This document shows, piece by piece, positions 32,823 to 42,030 of a DNA stretch of 64,000 bases. A program made the translations under genes and the position numbers. The notes below the pieces were generated by a model that saw nothing but the letters and a program-made list of their open reading frames with translations, did no database searches and had not been told where the DNA came from. The stretch's first letter is position 1. Each line of letters begins with the position of its first letter. Source of the DNA: Bacteroidota bacterium (lineage in GTDB: Bacteria; Bacteroidota; Bacteroidia; Bacteroidales; Lentimicrobiaceae); contig JAEZDY010000029.1 of the NCBI GenBank assembly GCA_023417935.1, forward strand, positions 91,478-155,477. The letters run 5' to 3'.

Positions 32823-35800
32823 CTATTGCGCTATAATTGTTTTTAGTCCATTGTATGAATAATATTGAGCATTATACATAGCTTCTGCTCCTGCGGGCCC
32901 TTGTGTATATGTCCCAGTGTTTACTACCCTTACCATGTAATAAAATGTTCTGGGCTGGAATGCCGCTGATGTAAAAATGTTTATTCTATCGTCACGAATA
33001 TCGAGGTAATCAGGTGTTGCACGCATCTTTATCCAGTCCATTTCCCTTTCAGCGGTTAGCCTTGCATTCTCTATTTCAAAGCAGGCAGGCAGTAAATCTG
33101 TTATAACTACATTTTCAATAATACTTTGATCAGTTGTGTTTATCGTAAGTGCCACTACCAATAGGTCGTTTTGTTTTACGGTATTTGCTGCCAAAGGTTG
33201 TCCTGTTCTGCTAAAGTATTGGCGTCGAACTTTAAGAATGCGGTCTTCTTCCTTAACTTTCATGTTGGCAGGAATTCCTTCTGACTCAAGGTACCAGAAT
33301 AGGTTACCCTTTCCTGTGGTTGTAATTGTTGCTTTCCCTGAAACAAGGTTCACTATAAGATCTTCATCTTTGTAATTCGCAGTTTTGCCGTCATGCTCAA
33401 TACTGGCTGATATACTTCCCTTATTATTTTTGCTTGCCATCTTGCCCAGAGCAAGGAGTGAAAAGACTCTTTCCTGGGTGCTCATCCATTCGGCATTATT
33501 GATCATTTCACCAAGCTGGCGTGCAAGCAATGCAATTTGTGGATTGTTTTTATCCACTGATACAAGTGTATACAATGCCAATGCTTTATCTCTGATAGGT
33601 GAGCTGAAGCTTTCACCAGTCATTCTTGCAGGATCATCAGTATTCCATTCATTTGGAAGTATTTGACTATAACTTCTTTCATCACCGGCTACCAGATAGG
33701 CACACGCAAGTAAGTACTTGCTGTCATGTGTTAACTCGTTCAAACGGGTTTTATAATAATTCATGGTTGGAAGGTGATGCTTGCCATTTAATGCAAGGAC
33801 GTACAATGAGTAGAAGATCTCCCGATATGCCTCGCTTCTCTTCATCCATCTGTTTTCATTAGCAACCCTGTAAAAATATTCAGTAGAGCCTTTCTGTCTT
33901 ACTTTTTCGAGGAGATATTTATGTATGTTATCGGCAGTTTGTTTTTCCACAGTATATCCGGCCCTTTCGGCTTCATACATGAAATGTGCTGCGTATGCTG
34001 ATATCCACCAATTAATGGTGCCATGATCAGGCCACGTTACCAATCCACCATTATATTGTTGATAGAATAATATCTTTCGGATTGCCTCGCTAACGTTTGC
34101 ATTTATGTTGCCGGTGCCGTTTACATTCTCTTTCTTCAACAGCTTTGCCAGGTCACTGAGATATAATTGTGGAAAAGCAGCTGAGATAGTTTGCTCCAAA
34201 CAGCCGTATGGGTAATTAATTAGCTCCTCCAATTGATGGGCATGTACACCGGCAGGATTATCTGTCAACATCAAACGTGAAGACGATGTACCCTTAATCA
34301 TTTCCGACGAAACTGAAAAAGAGGAGGTTTTTCCACCTTCTATTACACCAGCCTTTGCCTCTTTAACAAGAGGCACTGCAGGGCGGATGCTCAGCTCTGT
34401 TTCTTCAGTAAATAATTCACCGGCTGCTTTGGCTTTAAACGTCACTTTGCCAACGCCCATGTTTTTTAGGGCGGTTAAACTATAAGTTAATGAAGCTTCA
34501 GAATTTGCGGGAATCACAATATCAGATTTCTCAGGCTTACCTGCTGTAAAGAGTTGTGATGCGGCAACACTGGTTGATACTGATATTGGTGTAGCGGTGG
34601 TATTTGATAGTGTTACATGTATAAATGCTTTATCGCCCGGACTCATAAAACGAGGCACGGAACTGCTTATGGTAACGGGATCAGCCACTCGCATAATCTT
34701 ATCGGATGAGCCAAACCGGTGATCTTTATGAGCAACAGCCATTATTCTAACTGCCCCGGAAAATTTAGGGATTTTAGCATTAAAATACACTTCACCTTTT
34801 TCATTTGCAGTTAACCTATCGCTCCACAGAGAGAGTAGCTTAACTCGTTTTGCGGTCATAGGATTTAGCCTCTTTCCAAGGTCAAATCCCTGGTCACCAC
34901 CAGTTAATTTATTTTTAGAGGATAGTTCTGCAAGTAGTTCATCAAACAAATCGTACGAATTTACTTCCAGCGCCCGTTTCTGATAGAAGTAGAAATATGG
35001 ATCAGGTGTTTTGTAATCGGTGATCTGTAAGATGCCCTGGTCAACCACTGCAATCGTTACTTCAGCACCTGGCGAAGTTTTTACCATTATCTTCTGACTT
35101 GTGGCAGATCGAACATGTTCACTTGCTGTTATTACCACTGGAATTTTGTATGAAGCCTTCTCAACTTTCATTGAGGCAAAACCATGCGCAACAGTAAGAG
35201 GGATACCACCTTCTTCAATTTTTCTGATTAGTGTGGCAGTGATATAAACATTAGGAATAAAGCCGTCTTTGACCGGTAATTTCAAGGTTGCTCCATTATT
35301 ATCAGCTTCAAGGTTGTAATACTCAAGTACTTTGTTCTGCTCAACTGTTACCAGCAATTCTCCTGCGAATGGGGTTTTGAATAACACATTAGCTTCCTGA
35401 CCTGGTTCATACAATTGTTTATCAAATGTTATGTCTATTTCACCATCCTTGTTTATCTGAAAAGTTGTTTCATCAGAATTACCCCATGAATAAGCATAAA
35501 ATCTTTCTTCAATCCAGAAAGTACTGCCCGGTATACTTAACCGGAACTTGTATTCTCCTGATTCTTGTGGGATGTAGGATTCTGTTCGCCCCTCACTGCC
35601 AATGTTTATTTCTTTCGTCAAAAGCACTCTGTCTTTTTTCTGAGAGCGATATCTTGTTTGTCCATAATTCCTTTCAAGAATCGTTTCCCAGGTAGTGTGA
35701 ACAACTTCAAATCTGGCAGTTGCACTAACCGGTTTCTCTTTATCATTCAAAGCAATTAGTCTGCATGAAACTGGCTTTCGTGTTGATAACCATCCGGGCA

Positions 35801-38213
35801 ATTTGCTTATTCCAAGAAATGTCTTTTGTGTATAGATATCAAAGTTAACTAACCTGTTAACCGGTCTCCCTGTTTCGTCAAATACAGTTGAATATATTTT
35901 CCCTTCCAGTATGCCTGCATAGGTATAATTTGGTAATGTAAATTCCTGTTTTGCCATTCCTTTATCGTTGGTAACAGTTTGATTGATGACTGAAACAATA
36001 GCAAGATTCTCCCCTGAGGTGAGGTCGAAATTATAATCCTTAACAAAAGCCTTAGGCTGAAACTTTTTCCTTGATACTCTCAACTCATTCTCAACTTTTC
36101 TCCCAGCAGCAGGTGGGCCAAATAGATTCATGGCCGTGACTGTCAGTTTAACTATGTTTTCGGGTTCGTACACCAATTTGTCAGTTTTTACATCCACTGA
36201 TATACGGTCGGGCATAAATTCTTCAACCTTGAAGCGGTAACTTCCAATAAAGACATCATCTACTGACGATACCTCACAGAAATAGGTGCCTGTGTATGCT
36301 GCAACCGGAAGGCCAAAATTAAGGTAGGCAGAGCCTGAGCTGCTAATATTTACCCTGCGTTTCAGAAAATCTTTTCCATCCGGACCAATGATCTTGAATT
36401 TAACCGGAAAACCTGAGATGGTTTTCATACTATAATCCCTGAGAATAGCGTTGCAATAAACACTATCACCGGGTCGATATAGATCGCGATCACTATATAT
36501 AAAAGCATCATAATCACGCCCTGCAGTATGTTTACCACCTGTTTCAAACCGGTCAAGTTCAACTGCCGATCGGTTAAAGAGAATTACATTAAAATCGTCA
36601 CCCTTACGGGCAGTCACCATGCTTATCTTAAATCCTGGAATTGTTTTCTTAAGATCCTTAAATATTGCTATACCATCCTTACCGGTTGATACTTTGTGAA
36701 CTAACTGATTGTTGCTGGTATAAAAACCCAGGGTAACAGATTCAATTGGCTGTGCGGTTGCAATTGAACGGGTGGCAGTGAATATTTCATTTTCTCCTCC
36801 TTTAACAATAAGACCGATGTCAGAATAAGAAAGCAGCTGAACATCATTTAACCATGCTTTTTCAATAGATTCTGCTTTGATAAGATAAATCCCTTTCATC
36901 TCCCCTGAAAGGCCTAAATCTTCAGGTGTTATATGCAACAAGCGAAGGTTTCCTTTTCCGGGCAGAGCATTGGTATTATATTCCTTGGTTACAATTATTT
37001 TTCCATAATCTTCATTCATGCGGTAATTGTAACTGTCATGATATCCATCTTCTTCATACCATTCATATTCTTTACCACTACGCAGGTAATGTTGAATATT
37101 ATTCTCAAATATCCTGAAAACAGTAACTTTTATCTTCGGTACATTAATGATTTTAAGTCCAAGGTTTCCTGAACCACCAGTTGTAAGATACATACCTGAC
37201 TTATCGGCAAATGAAATATAAGGTTCGGGCGAACCAAAGGTTATTGTTTCTAGGTAGTCATCTGATAAATTAGGCCCAAAAACGCCTTTCAACCCTTTTG
37301 ATATAGTCAATTGATATGCCTCCCCTTCACTAAATGATCCTTTTAACTTGAATCCATTACTTATGGGCTGCACTTCAAAATCAGTATGAGGCTCGATCTT
37401 GATTGTGCTCTTTACCTCTTTCATAACAACAGGTTGAGACGTATATACAGTAATTACACCCGATCCTTCCTCAAAGTCGGTTGAAATATCAGTAACATCA
37501 AGTTTATCGTTTGCCGGGACCACAATCTGCAATGTAAGTGATTCCTTTATTGATTGGTTTGAACCAATAACCTTAATTCCGGGGTCTATAGACACATCAA
37601 TCGATTTCACTTGGTCAGACTCCTGAACAGAAATAACAGCATCAATCTCGTGGCTAATGCCATTTGAGGCGATTGTATATGGCTTATCAACGTTATTGAT
37701 TTTTAAAGATAACGCCTCAGACACATTTTTTTTATTAACCGGATAGTTAAAAACAAGCCTTACATTTAGCTGAAGTTGGTTGTCTAAATATTCACTAAAG
37801 TTCCAATAGGCTAATCCATAAACAAGGCTTAGGTAGGGAGTATGGAATTGAATTGGCTCATCACTCAGGGTGTATTTTCTTGCTGAATTTAACAGCACTT
37901 TATCAGTGACAGTGGCTTTATAGTCGGTATTTGGAGCAAAAGGACCTGAAGGTGAGAAAAGCAATGTGCGTTTATCAATCCATTTATACCTGCCTTTAAT
38001 TGATGGTTCGAATTCCAGGTATTCAAGTGTGTCCCAAATCTCAACTAATGAGTCGGGTGCTATGTCTTTGTTAAATTGGAATTCCAGATTTTGAAGCTGA
38101 TCAATCTGATCAGTAAAATTGGCTTGCTTAACTTCAAGAAGATCAGTGCTCGTGCACGATGAAAGGAGTATTATCAATAAATAAACAGGTAGTGCAAATA
38201 ACTTTGTCTTCAT
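32823..38213 (-). CDS. Alpha-2-macroglobulin family lipoprotein
   Basis: A 1796-residue protein with a lipoprotein signal (MKTKLFALPVYLLIILLSSC, lipidated Cys20). Macroglobulin-like beta domains run through residues 40-1150, including YDAFIYSDRDLYRPGDSVY of MG domains. The thioester motif YPYGCLEQ has its Cys near residue 1338, followed by the helical toroid (SEAIRKILFYQQYNGGLVTW) and a C-terminal receptor-binding-like domain. Bacterial A2M proteins trap proteases in the periplasm or at the envelope and often work with PBP1c. No pbpC lies beside it here. Length is typical of the YfhM type. It is followed 4 bp later by a GNAT gene with which it converges in orientation as a downstream gene of the same strand. 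Confidence 0.92.
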   Translation of the reverse strand: MKTKLFALPVYLLIILLSSCTSTDLLEVKQANFTDQIDQLQNLEFQFNKDIAPDSLVEIWDTLEYLEFEPSIKGRYKWIDKRTLLFSPSGPFAPNTDYKATVTDKVLLNSARKYTLSDEPIQFHTPYLSLVYGLAYWNFSEYLDNQLQLNVRLVFNYPVNKKNVSEALSLKINNVDKPYTIASNGISHEIDAVISVQESDQVKSIDVSIDPGIKVIGSNQSIKESLTLQIVVPANDKLDVTDISTDFEEGSGVITVYTSQPVVMKEVKSTIKIEPHTDFEVQPISNGFKLKGSFSEGEAYQLTISKGLKGVFGPNLSDDYLETITFGSPEPYISFADKSGMYLTTGGSGNLGLKIINVPKIKVTVFRIFENNIQHYLRSGKEYEWYEEDGYHDSYNYRMNEDYGKIIVTKEYNTNALPGKGNLRLLHITPEDLGLSGEMKGIYLIKAESIEKAWLNDVQLLSYSDIGLIVKGGENEIFTATRSIATAQPIESVTLGFYTSNNQLVHKVSTGKDGIAIFKDLKKTIPGFKISMVTARKGDDFNVILFNRSAVELDRFETGGKHTAGRDYDAFIYSDRDLYRPGDSVYCNAILRDYSMKTISGFPVKFKIIGPDGKDFLKRRVNISSSGSAYLNFGLPVAAYTGTYFCEVSSVDDVFIGSYRFKVEEFMPDRISVDVKTDKLVYEPENIVKLTVTAMNLFGPPAAGRKVENELRVSRKKFQPKAFVKDYNFDLTSGENLAIVSVINQTVTNDKGMAKQEFTLPNYTYAGILEGKIYSTVFDETGRPVNRLVNFDIYTQKTFLGISKLPGWLSTRKPVSCRLIALNDKEKPVSATARFEVVHTTWETILERNYGQTRYRSQKKDRVLLTKEINIGSEGRTESYIPQESGEYKFRLSIPGSTFWIEERFYAYSWGNSDETTFQINKDGEIDITFDKQLYEPGQEANVLFKTPFAGELLVTVEQNKVLEYYNLEADNNGATLKLPVKDGFIPNVYITATLIRKIEEGGIPLTVAHGFASMKVEKASYKIPVVITASEHVRSATSQKIMVKTSPGAEVTIAVVDQGILQITDYKTPDPYFYFYQKRALEVNSYDLFDELLAELSSKNKLTGGDQGFDLGKRLNPMTAKRVKLLSLWSDRLTANEKGEVYFNAKIPKFSGAVRIMAVAHKDHRFGSSDKIMRVADPVTISSSVPRFMSPGDKAFIHVTLSNTTATPISVSTSVAASQLFTAGKPEKSDIVIPANSEASLTYSLTALKNMGVGKVTFKAKAAGELFTEETELSIRPAVPLVKEAKAGVIEGGKTSSFSVSSEMIKGTSSSRLMLTDNPAGVHAHQLEELINYPYGCLEQTISAAFPQLYLSDLAKLLKKENVNGTGNINANVSEAIRKILFYQQYNGGLVTWPDHGTINWWISAYAAHFMYEAERAGYTVEKQTADNIHKYLLEKVRQKGSTEYFYRVANENRWMKRSEAYREIFYSLYVLALNGKHHLPTMNYYKTRLNELTHDSKYLLACAYLVAGDERSYSQILPNEWNTDDPARMTGESFSSPIRDKALALYTLVSVDKNNPQIALLARQLGEMINNAEWMSTQERVFSLLALGKMASKNNKGSISASIEHDGKTANYKDEDLIVNLVSGKATITTTGKGNLFWYLESEGIPANMKVKEEDRILKVRRQYFSRTGQPLAANTVKQNDLLVVALTINTTDQSIIENVVITDLLPACFEIENARLTAEREMDWIKMRATPDYLDIRDDRINIFTSAAFQPRTFYYMVRVVNTGTYTQGPAGAEAMYNAQYYSYNGLKTIIAQ

Positions 38214-38217
38214 AGTG

Positions 38218-38763
38218 TCAGAGTTGCTTGTTAAATATGCTGTAATAAATTATGTCCTTATATTCACCCCAATGATACAAGTGTGATTTTAAACAGGCTT
38301 CATACTTCATGCCCACTTTTTCCATCACTCTGCCTGATGCAGGATTGGATGCAAAGAAGTTTGCATATATTTTATGGATTGTCATATCAGTGAATGCATA
38401 ATCGATGATTGCTTTGACAGCTTCAGTACAATAGCCATTGTTCCAGTAGTCTTTGCCAATCCAGTACCCTAATTCAGCATTCCTGATTTTCAAGTGTAAA
38501 GTAAGACCGATTGCACCTATCAGGGGTGTGAAATCTTTGAGGCAAATTGCATACACCAGTGAATTGCTCTCTTGATAATCCTTTTGGAGTGTAGTTATCC
38601 AGTCTTCTGCCATTCCTGGCAGATACGGGTGTGGCATGTTCAGCGTATTCATAGCAACTTCCCGGTCACCTGCAAGCCGCATTATGTCCACTGCATCATC
38701 TAATGTAAATTGCCGTAGTATAAGTCGGCTGGTATAAAGGGTGGGGAATGACTTCTGGTTCAT
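38218..38763 (-). CDS. GNAT acetyltransferase (RimJ/RimL type)
   Basis: About 181 residues from the ATG at 38763 (MNQKSFPTLYTSRLILRQF); a longer frame to 38802 adds 13 unlikely residues. The family pattern is present: TSRLILRQFTLDDA at the start, IGAIGLTLHLKIRNAELGYWIG in the core, GYCTEAVKAIIDYAF (acetyl-CoA pyrophosphate loop region) and NPASGRVMEKVGM near the end. RimJ/RimL-type enzymes acetylate N-termini of ribosomal or other proteins; the substrate here is unknown. The A2M gene starts 4 bp downstream, so the two may be co-transcribed. Confidence 0.88.
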   Translation of the reverse strand: MNQKSFPTLYTSRLILRQFTLDDAVDIMRLAGDREVAMNTLNMPHPYLPGMAEDWITTLQKDYQESNSLVYAICLKDFTPLIGAIGLTLHLKIRNAELGYWIGKDYWNNGYCTEAVKAIIDYAFTDMTIHKIYANFFASNPASGRVMEKVGMKYEACLKSHLYHWGEYKDIIYYSIFNKQL

Positions 38764-38902
38764 CTGATTGAATAGTTGATCAAAGATATGAAAAACCAAC
38801 AACCAATTGTTTTATTTTTAATTCAAGGATTATTGCTAAATTATATATTTTCGAAGCAAGGCGTCGCTGAAAGCTAACATTGAATTAAAACCGATAATGT
38901 AC

Positions 38903-41506
38903 TTACTCCCCTAAATCATTATTTATGCTAACAAGGGTGAAATTGATATCGTCAATGATATCACCATATTCTGAAGGTGTAATAATGAAATCAAAGGTAG
39001 CTGGTTCAGATTTCAGACCAAGACGATTTAGTTGATCCTTATCAGGTTCGGCGGTGTAATTACCGGGGGGTAAACCGAGGAAATTAAAATAGCCATCTGA
39101 TTCTGAAAGTACTCTGTTTACAAGCCTTCCTGAATCATCATAGAAGTTTATAAGTATCCTGCCTAGTCCGCTTGATGCATTACCTTTCTTAAGCATGATC
39201 ATTCCGTTGGCTTCACCCATTACTTTAATAGGGATATCAACCAATTTAAACTGATTAGGATCAGTTGTAATGCTGATGGCATTGATTTTTAATTGCCATG
39301 CAATGTTTTCGAAGCCGGTGTCCTCTATTTCCAGGAGGTACGAAGCATAAGGCTCTAATTCTATAATCCTGATAAGCGAATCAGAATTTCTCGTTATCAT
39401 TCTACCACCATTCAATCTCACTGAAAGTCCTGATACAATAGGTTCATTATCCTCCTTCGTATTATTGTTGTTCAGGTCGAGGAATGGTCTTATGGTAAGG
39501 GCAGCACGACCGGTTGCGCTACGATTATCAGCATGAACATATCCGTTGCCGCTACCGAATGCAAAACTACCTCGTGCACTTTCAGTGGTAGTAATATTCT
39601 TTTGTGTGTATCGGGCAGATGTCATTGTTTGTGTAAACGGCAGGTCATACCTGAAAGATAATTCAACACTTTGATAATTGGAGCGAATGTTATTCTCAAA
39701 ATTCAAAGACAAATGAGCCTTTTGTGAAAAGCTTTTCTCAACTTCAGCCTTATAGGATGTCAGCTTCTTATTGGTGATATCGAATTGTACTTGCGGGCGA
39801 AGTTGAATATTATGTCGTAGTCTAAAACCCAAAGCCAGATTTGAATAAATATATGGATTATTATCGGGTAGCCAGTTGGCAAATACTGCAAGGTTAGAGC
39901 TTACTCCACCGTAAAATGATGAGATTAGCAACTCAGTACTTGAGTAGGTTGTTAGCGGAAGAACATTCTGACGGTATGTGGTTCGTGCAAATGACCTGAA
40001 TGATCCAATTTTCACCGGTATTGAAATACTTGCCTTCCTTTCTTCCAGGTAGTTAAAACTTATGGCTTGTTGTCCAGGAACGTACTTTGTATAATCAACT
40101 TCAAATACCAGACTTGATGGCAATCGGTAATTCAATATACTACGGGCTTTTACACCATGTGTGTATTCACCTGTAAAGAGGAAATTACGAAGGAAACCTG
40201 CTGATGCGGTTAAAAAAGGCATCGCATTATCCTTCTCTAATGACGACAGGTATTCTACTCCCCCTCCAATTGTAAGGTTACGGTGAACACCAACCATTGT
40301 TTCAGCACGGGAGAAAACGCTGTTTGAACTGTCTCGTAATACCCCACCTAATATATTGTACTCCACTGTGCCCACCGGTATGAAGTTATAGGGTATGTTT
40401 AATGTTTGCTCACGCACCCTTTCTTCGCCCCATGGACCATAAAACTTAAGTACCACACTTGAAGAACCATAAACCAGCGGAACATCAAAGCTAAAGAAAC
40501 CTGATGCATCAGCAGTAGTAAAGTCAACCATTACATTATTAATGTATAGTTCAACGGTCCAGCCCGGCTCAGTAAAATCAGTAAGCGTGTATTTGCCAAA
40601 CGATTTACGGAATGTTGTTGGTGTGTTTGTTACCGATGCGCCAATTAAGGGTGAATAAAGTGAAGATGTTGATTTCACAGGTATTTTACCAAGCTGAACC
40701 TGCTTAATAAGCTTCGTTTCATTATTTACCCAACGCCACCGGTATTGTTGCTGCCGTTCATCAAATCCACTTATGGATGAATAGTTCAACATTCCTGTTG
40801 CTTCACCTCCAAATAGTTCTGCACCTCCTGCCAGCGCCGCACGAGTGTCAGTTCTCTTGTTGCTTGACTGCATTGAAATCACTGACCAGTCAGCCATTCC
40901 TCCCCTTAAAAGATGGTATTTACGGTTTATTGTTGTGTCAACTTCAATCACACCATTTAACTGATCAATGTTTTTGCGCATCTGAGCTTGCCGGAGTTCT
41001 TTAATTACAGGTAAATCAAGAGCAGTCTTTAGTTCAAGTGTGAGGCTTCTGAAATTAAAATTCAGGTTAAGGCCGAAGATTTCCCCAAAGAGATTGTGCT
41101 TTAAGAATAGACCGGTTTCAGTCCGAAATACAGCATCGGGAGCAAGCGTGCGTCTTTTACCTTCAAAGAAGGCCGTGTTGTTTGTAGCGTTTACTGAATA
41201 GTGATTTTCCTCATTAAGAAAAAAACCGGTTATACTATCATTACCTCTTGACAGTGTCTGGTTGATTTTCAGGATTTGAAAGAGTGTCACAACACTTACA
41301 TAAATTTGGTCATCCTTGTATATGGCATCAATTTCATAACCACCCACATTTTCAATCAACAGCAGCACAGTAATATCTTCGTATTCCGTGTCAACTGATT
41401 GGGCATAACTATAGTTGGAAAATAAAGTCAGCATCAATAGCAATACCAGCAAATTTATTTGCTTTAATTGAACAGGAATTCTGGTTTTGAAGATTGGTAA
41501 CAACAT
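38903..41506 (-). CDS. Outer-membrane usher-like protein of a chaperone-usher-type pilus
   Basis: An 867-residue protein with a signal peptide ending SYAQ near residue 36. An N-terminal periplasmic domain (40-165) is followed by a long run of amphipathic strands (190-640). Inside it is a plug-like segment, VELYINNVMVDFTTADASGF then FSFDVPLVYGSSSVVLKFYG, which matches the FimD/PapC usher pattern. The C-terminal 220 residues are Ig-like or SdrD-B-like domains (FLDLNNNNTKEDNEP, DSDGYFNFLGLPPGNYTA). Ushers secrete and polymerise pilins. It is the last gene of the operon with chaperone and DUF4402 subunits, 13 nt after the third subunit gene. Confidence 0.78.
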   Translation of the reverse strand: MLLPIFKTRIPVQLKQINLLVLLLMLTLFSNYSYAQSVDTEYEDITVLLLIENVGGYEIDAIYKDDQIYVSVVTLFQILKINQTLSRGNDSITGFFLNEENHYSVNATNNTAFFEGKRRTLAPDAVFRTETGLFLKHNLFGEIFGLNLNFNFRSLTLELKTALDLPVIKELRQAQMRKNIDQLNGVIEVDTTINRKYHLLRGGMADWSVISMQSSNKRTDTRAALAGGAELFGGEATGMLNYSSISGFDERQQQYRWRWVNNETKLIKQVQLGKIPVKSTSSLYSPLIGASVTNTPTTFRKSFGKYTLTDFTEPGWTVELYINNVMVDFTTADASGFFSFDVPLVYGSSSVVLKFYGPWGEERVREQTLNIPYNFIPVGTVEYNILGGVLRDSSNSVFSRAETMVGVHRNLTIGGGVEYLSSLEKDNAMPFLTASAGFLRNFLFTGEYTHGVKARSILNYRLPSSLVFEVDYTKYVPGQQAISFNYLEERKASISIPVKIGSFRSFARTTYRQNVLPLTTYSSTELLISSFYGGVSSNLAVFANWLPDNNPYIYSNLALGFRLRHNIQLRPQVQFDITNKKLTSYKAEVEKSFSQKAHLSLNFENNIRSNYQSVELSFRYDLPFTQTMTSARYTQKNITTTESARGSFAFGSGNGYVHADNRSATGRAALTIRPFLDLNNNNTKEDNEPIVSGLSVRLNGGRMITRNSDSLIRIIELEPYASYLLEIEDTGFENIAWQLKINAISITTDPNQFKLVDIPIKVMGEANGMIMLKKGNASSGLGRILINFYDDSGRLVNRVLSESDGYFNFLGLPPGNYTAEPDKDQLNRLGLKSEPATFDFIITPSEYGDIIDDINFTLVSINNDLGE

Positions 41507-41519
41507 GGGTTGGGTAGAC

Positions 41520-42026
41520 TTATTCCTGCATAAATGTTACTGAAAACGACCCATGATATGAACCTGCAGGAGTGCTTAGAGGGCTCCCCACTGTAAGTGT
41601 GCCACCTACTCTTACTTGAGTCCTGTGAGGCGGATTAATTGAATTTATGAAAGGTGAAATTGGCAATGATGAATTAATTTCAAGGGTTGTGATTTTACCC
41701 CCCGGACCAACCAATGTTGCAAACACCGGTAGGTGAATATGAATAATATTGCCGGGTAATGCTTCAACTTCAAAAATTGCAGGGTAGAAGGGTGAGTTCA
41801 TATTCACAAGGAAAATATCACCTGTTGAAGTGCGTGATCCTTCAGGGGTTATGGTAACAGTACCACCGCTGTTTCCATTTATAAACGATCCCATGCTCAG
41901 GTTCTGGAAAGTGGTAACTTTCATAGGCCGTGGTGGTAATTCCTGGGCATAACTGTATGCTGCCCCTATAATCATAAGTAGTGCAATAACAATAATAACC
42001 CTGATACCTTCTTTTCGTACTACCAT
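41520..42026 (-). CDS. DUF4402-like minor pilus subunit
   Basis: A 168-residue secreted protein with signal peptide (about 1-27, ending SYAQ). The DUF4402 pattern is recognisable: FQNLSMGSFINGNSGGTVTITPEG, then RVGGTLTVGSPLSTPAGSYHGSFSVTF. Unlike the other three DUF4402 proteins in the region it ends FMQE and lacks the penultimate Tyr of a typical pilin C-terminus. It is also richer in Pro. It may be a tip, base or terminating subunit. It is 4 nt after the T9SS protein gene and 13 nt before the usher gene, so clearly in the operon. Confidence 0.72.
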   Translation of the reverse strand: MVVRKEGIRVIIVIALLMIIGAAYSYAQELPPRPMKVTTFQNLSMGSFINGNSGGTVTITPEGSRTSTGDIFLVNMNSPFYPAIFEVEALPGNIIHIHLPVFATLVGPGGKITTLEINSSLPISPFINSINPPHRTQVRVGGTLTVGSPLSTPAGSYHGSFSVTFMQE

Positions 42027-42030
42027 AAAG

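Noticed and set aside
38000..38020. GGTTCGAATTCC, like a tRNA T-arm
   Set aside because: It lies inside the alpha-2-macroglobulin gene and no acceptor or anticodon stem can be formed around it.
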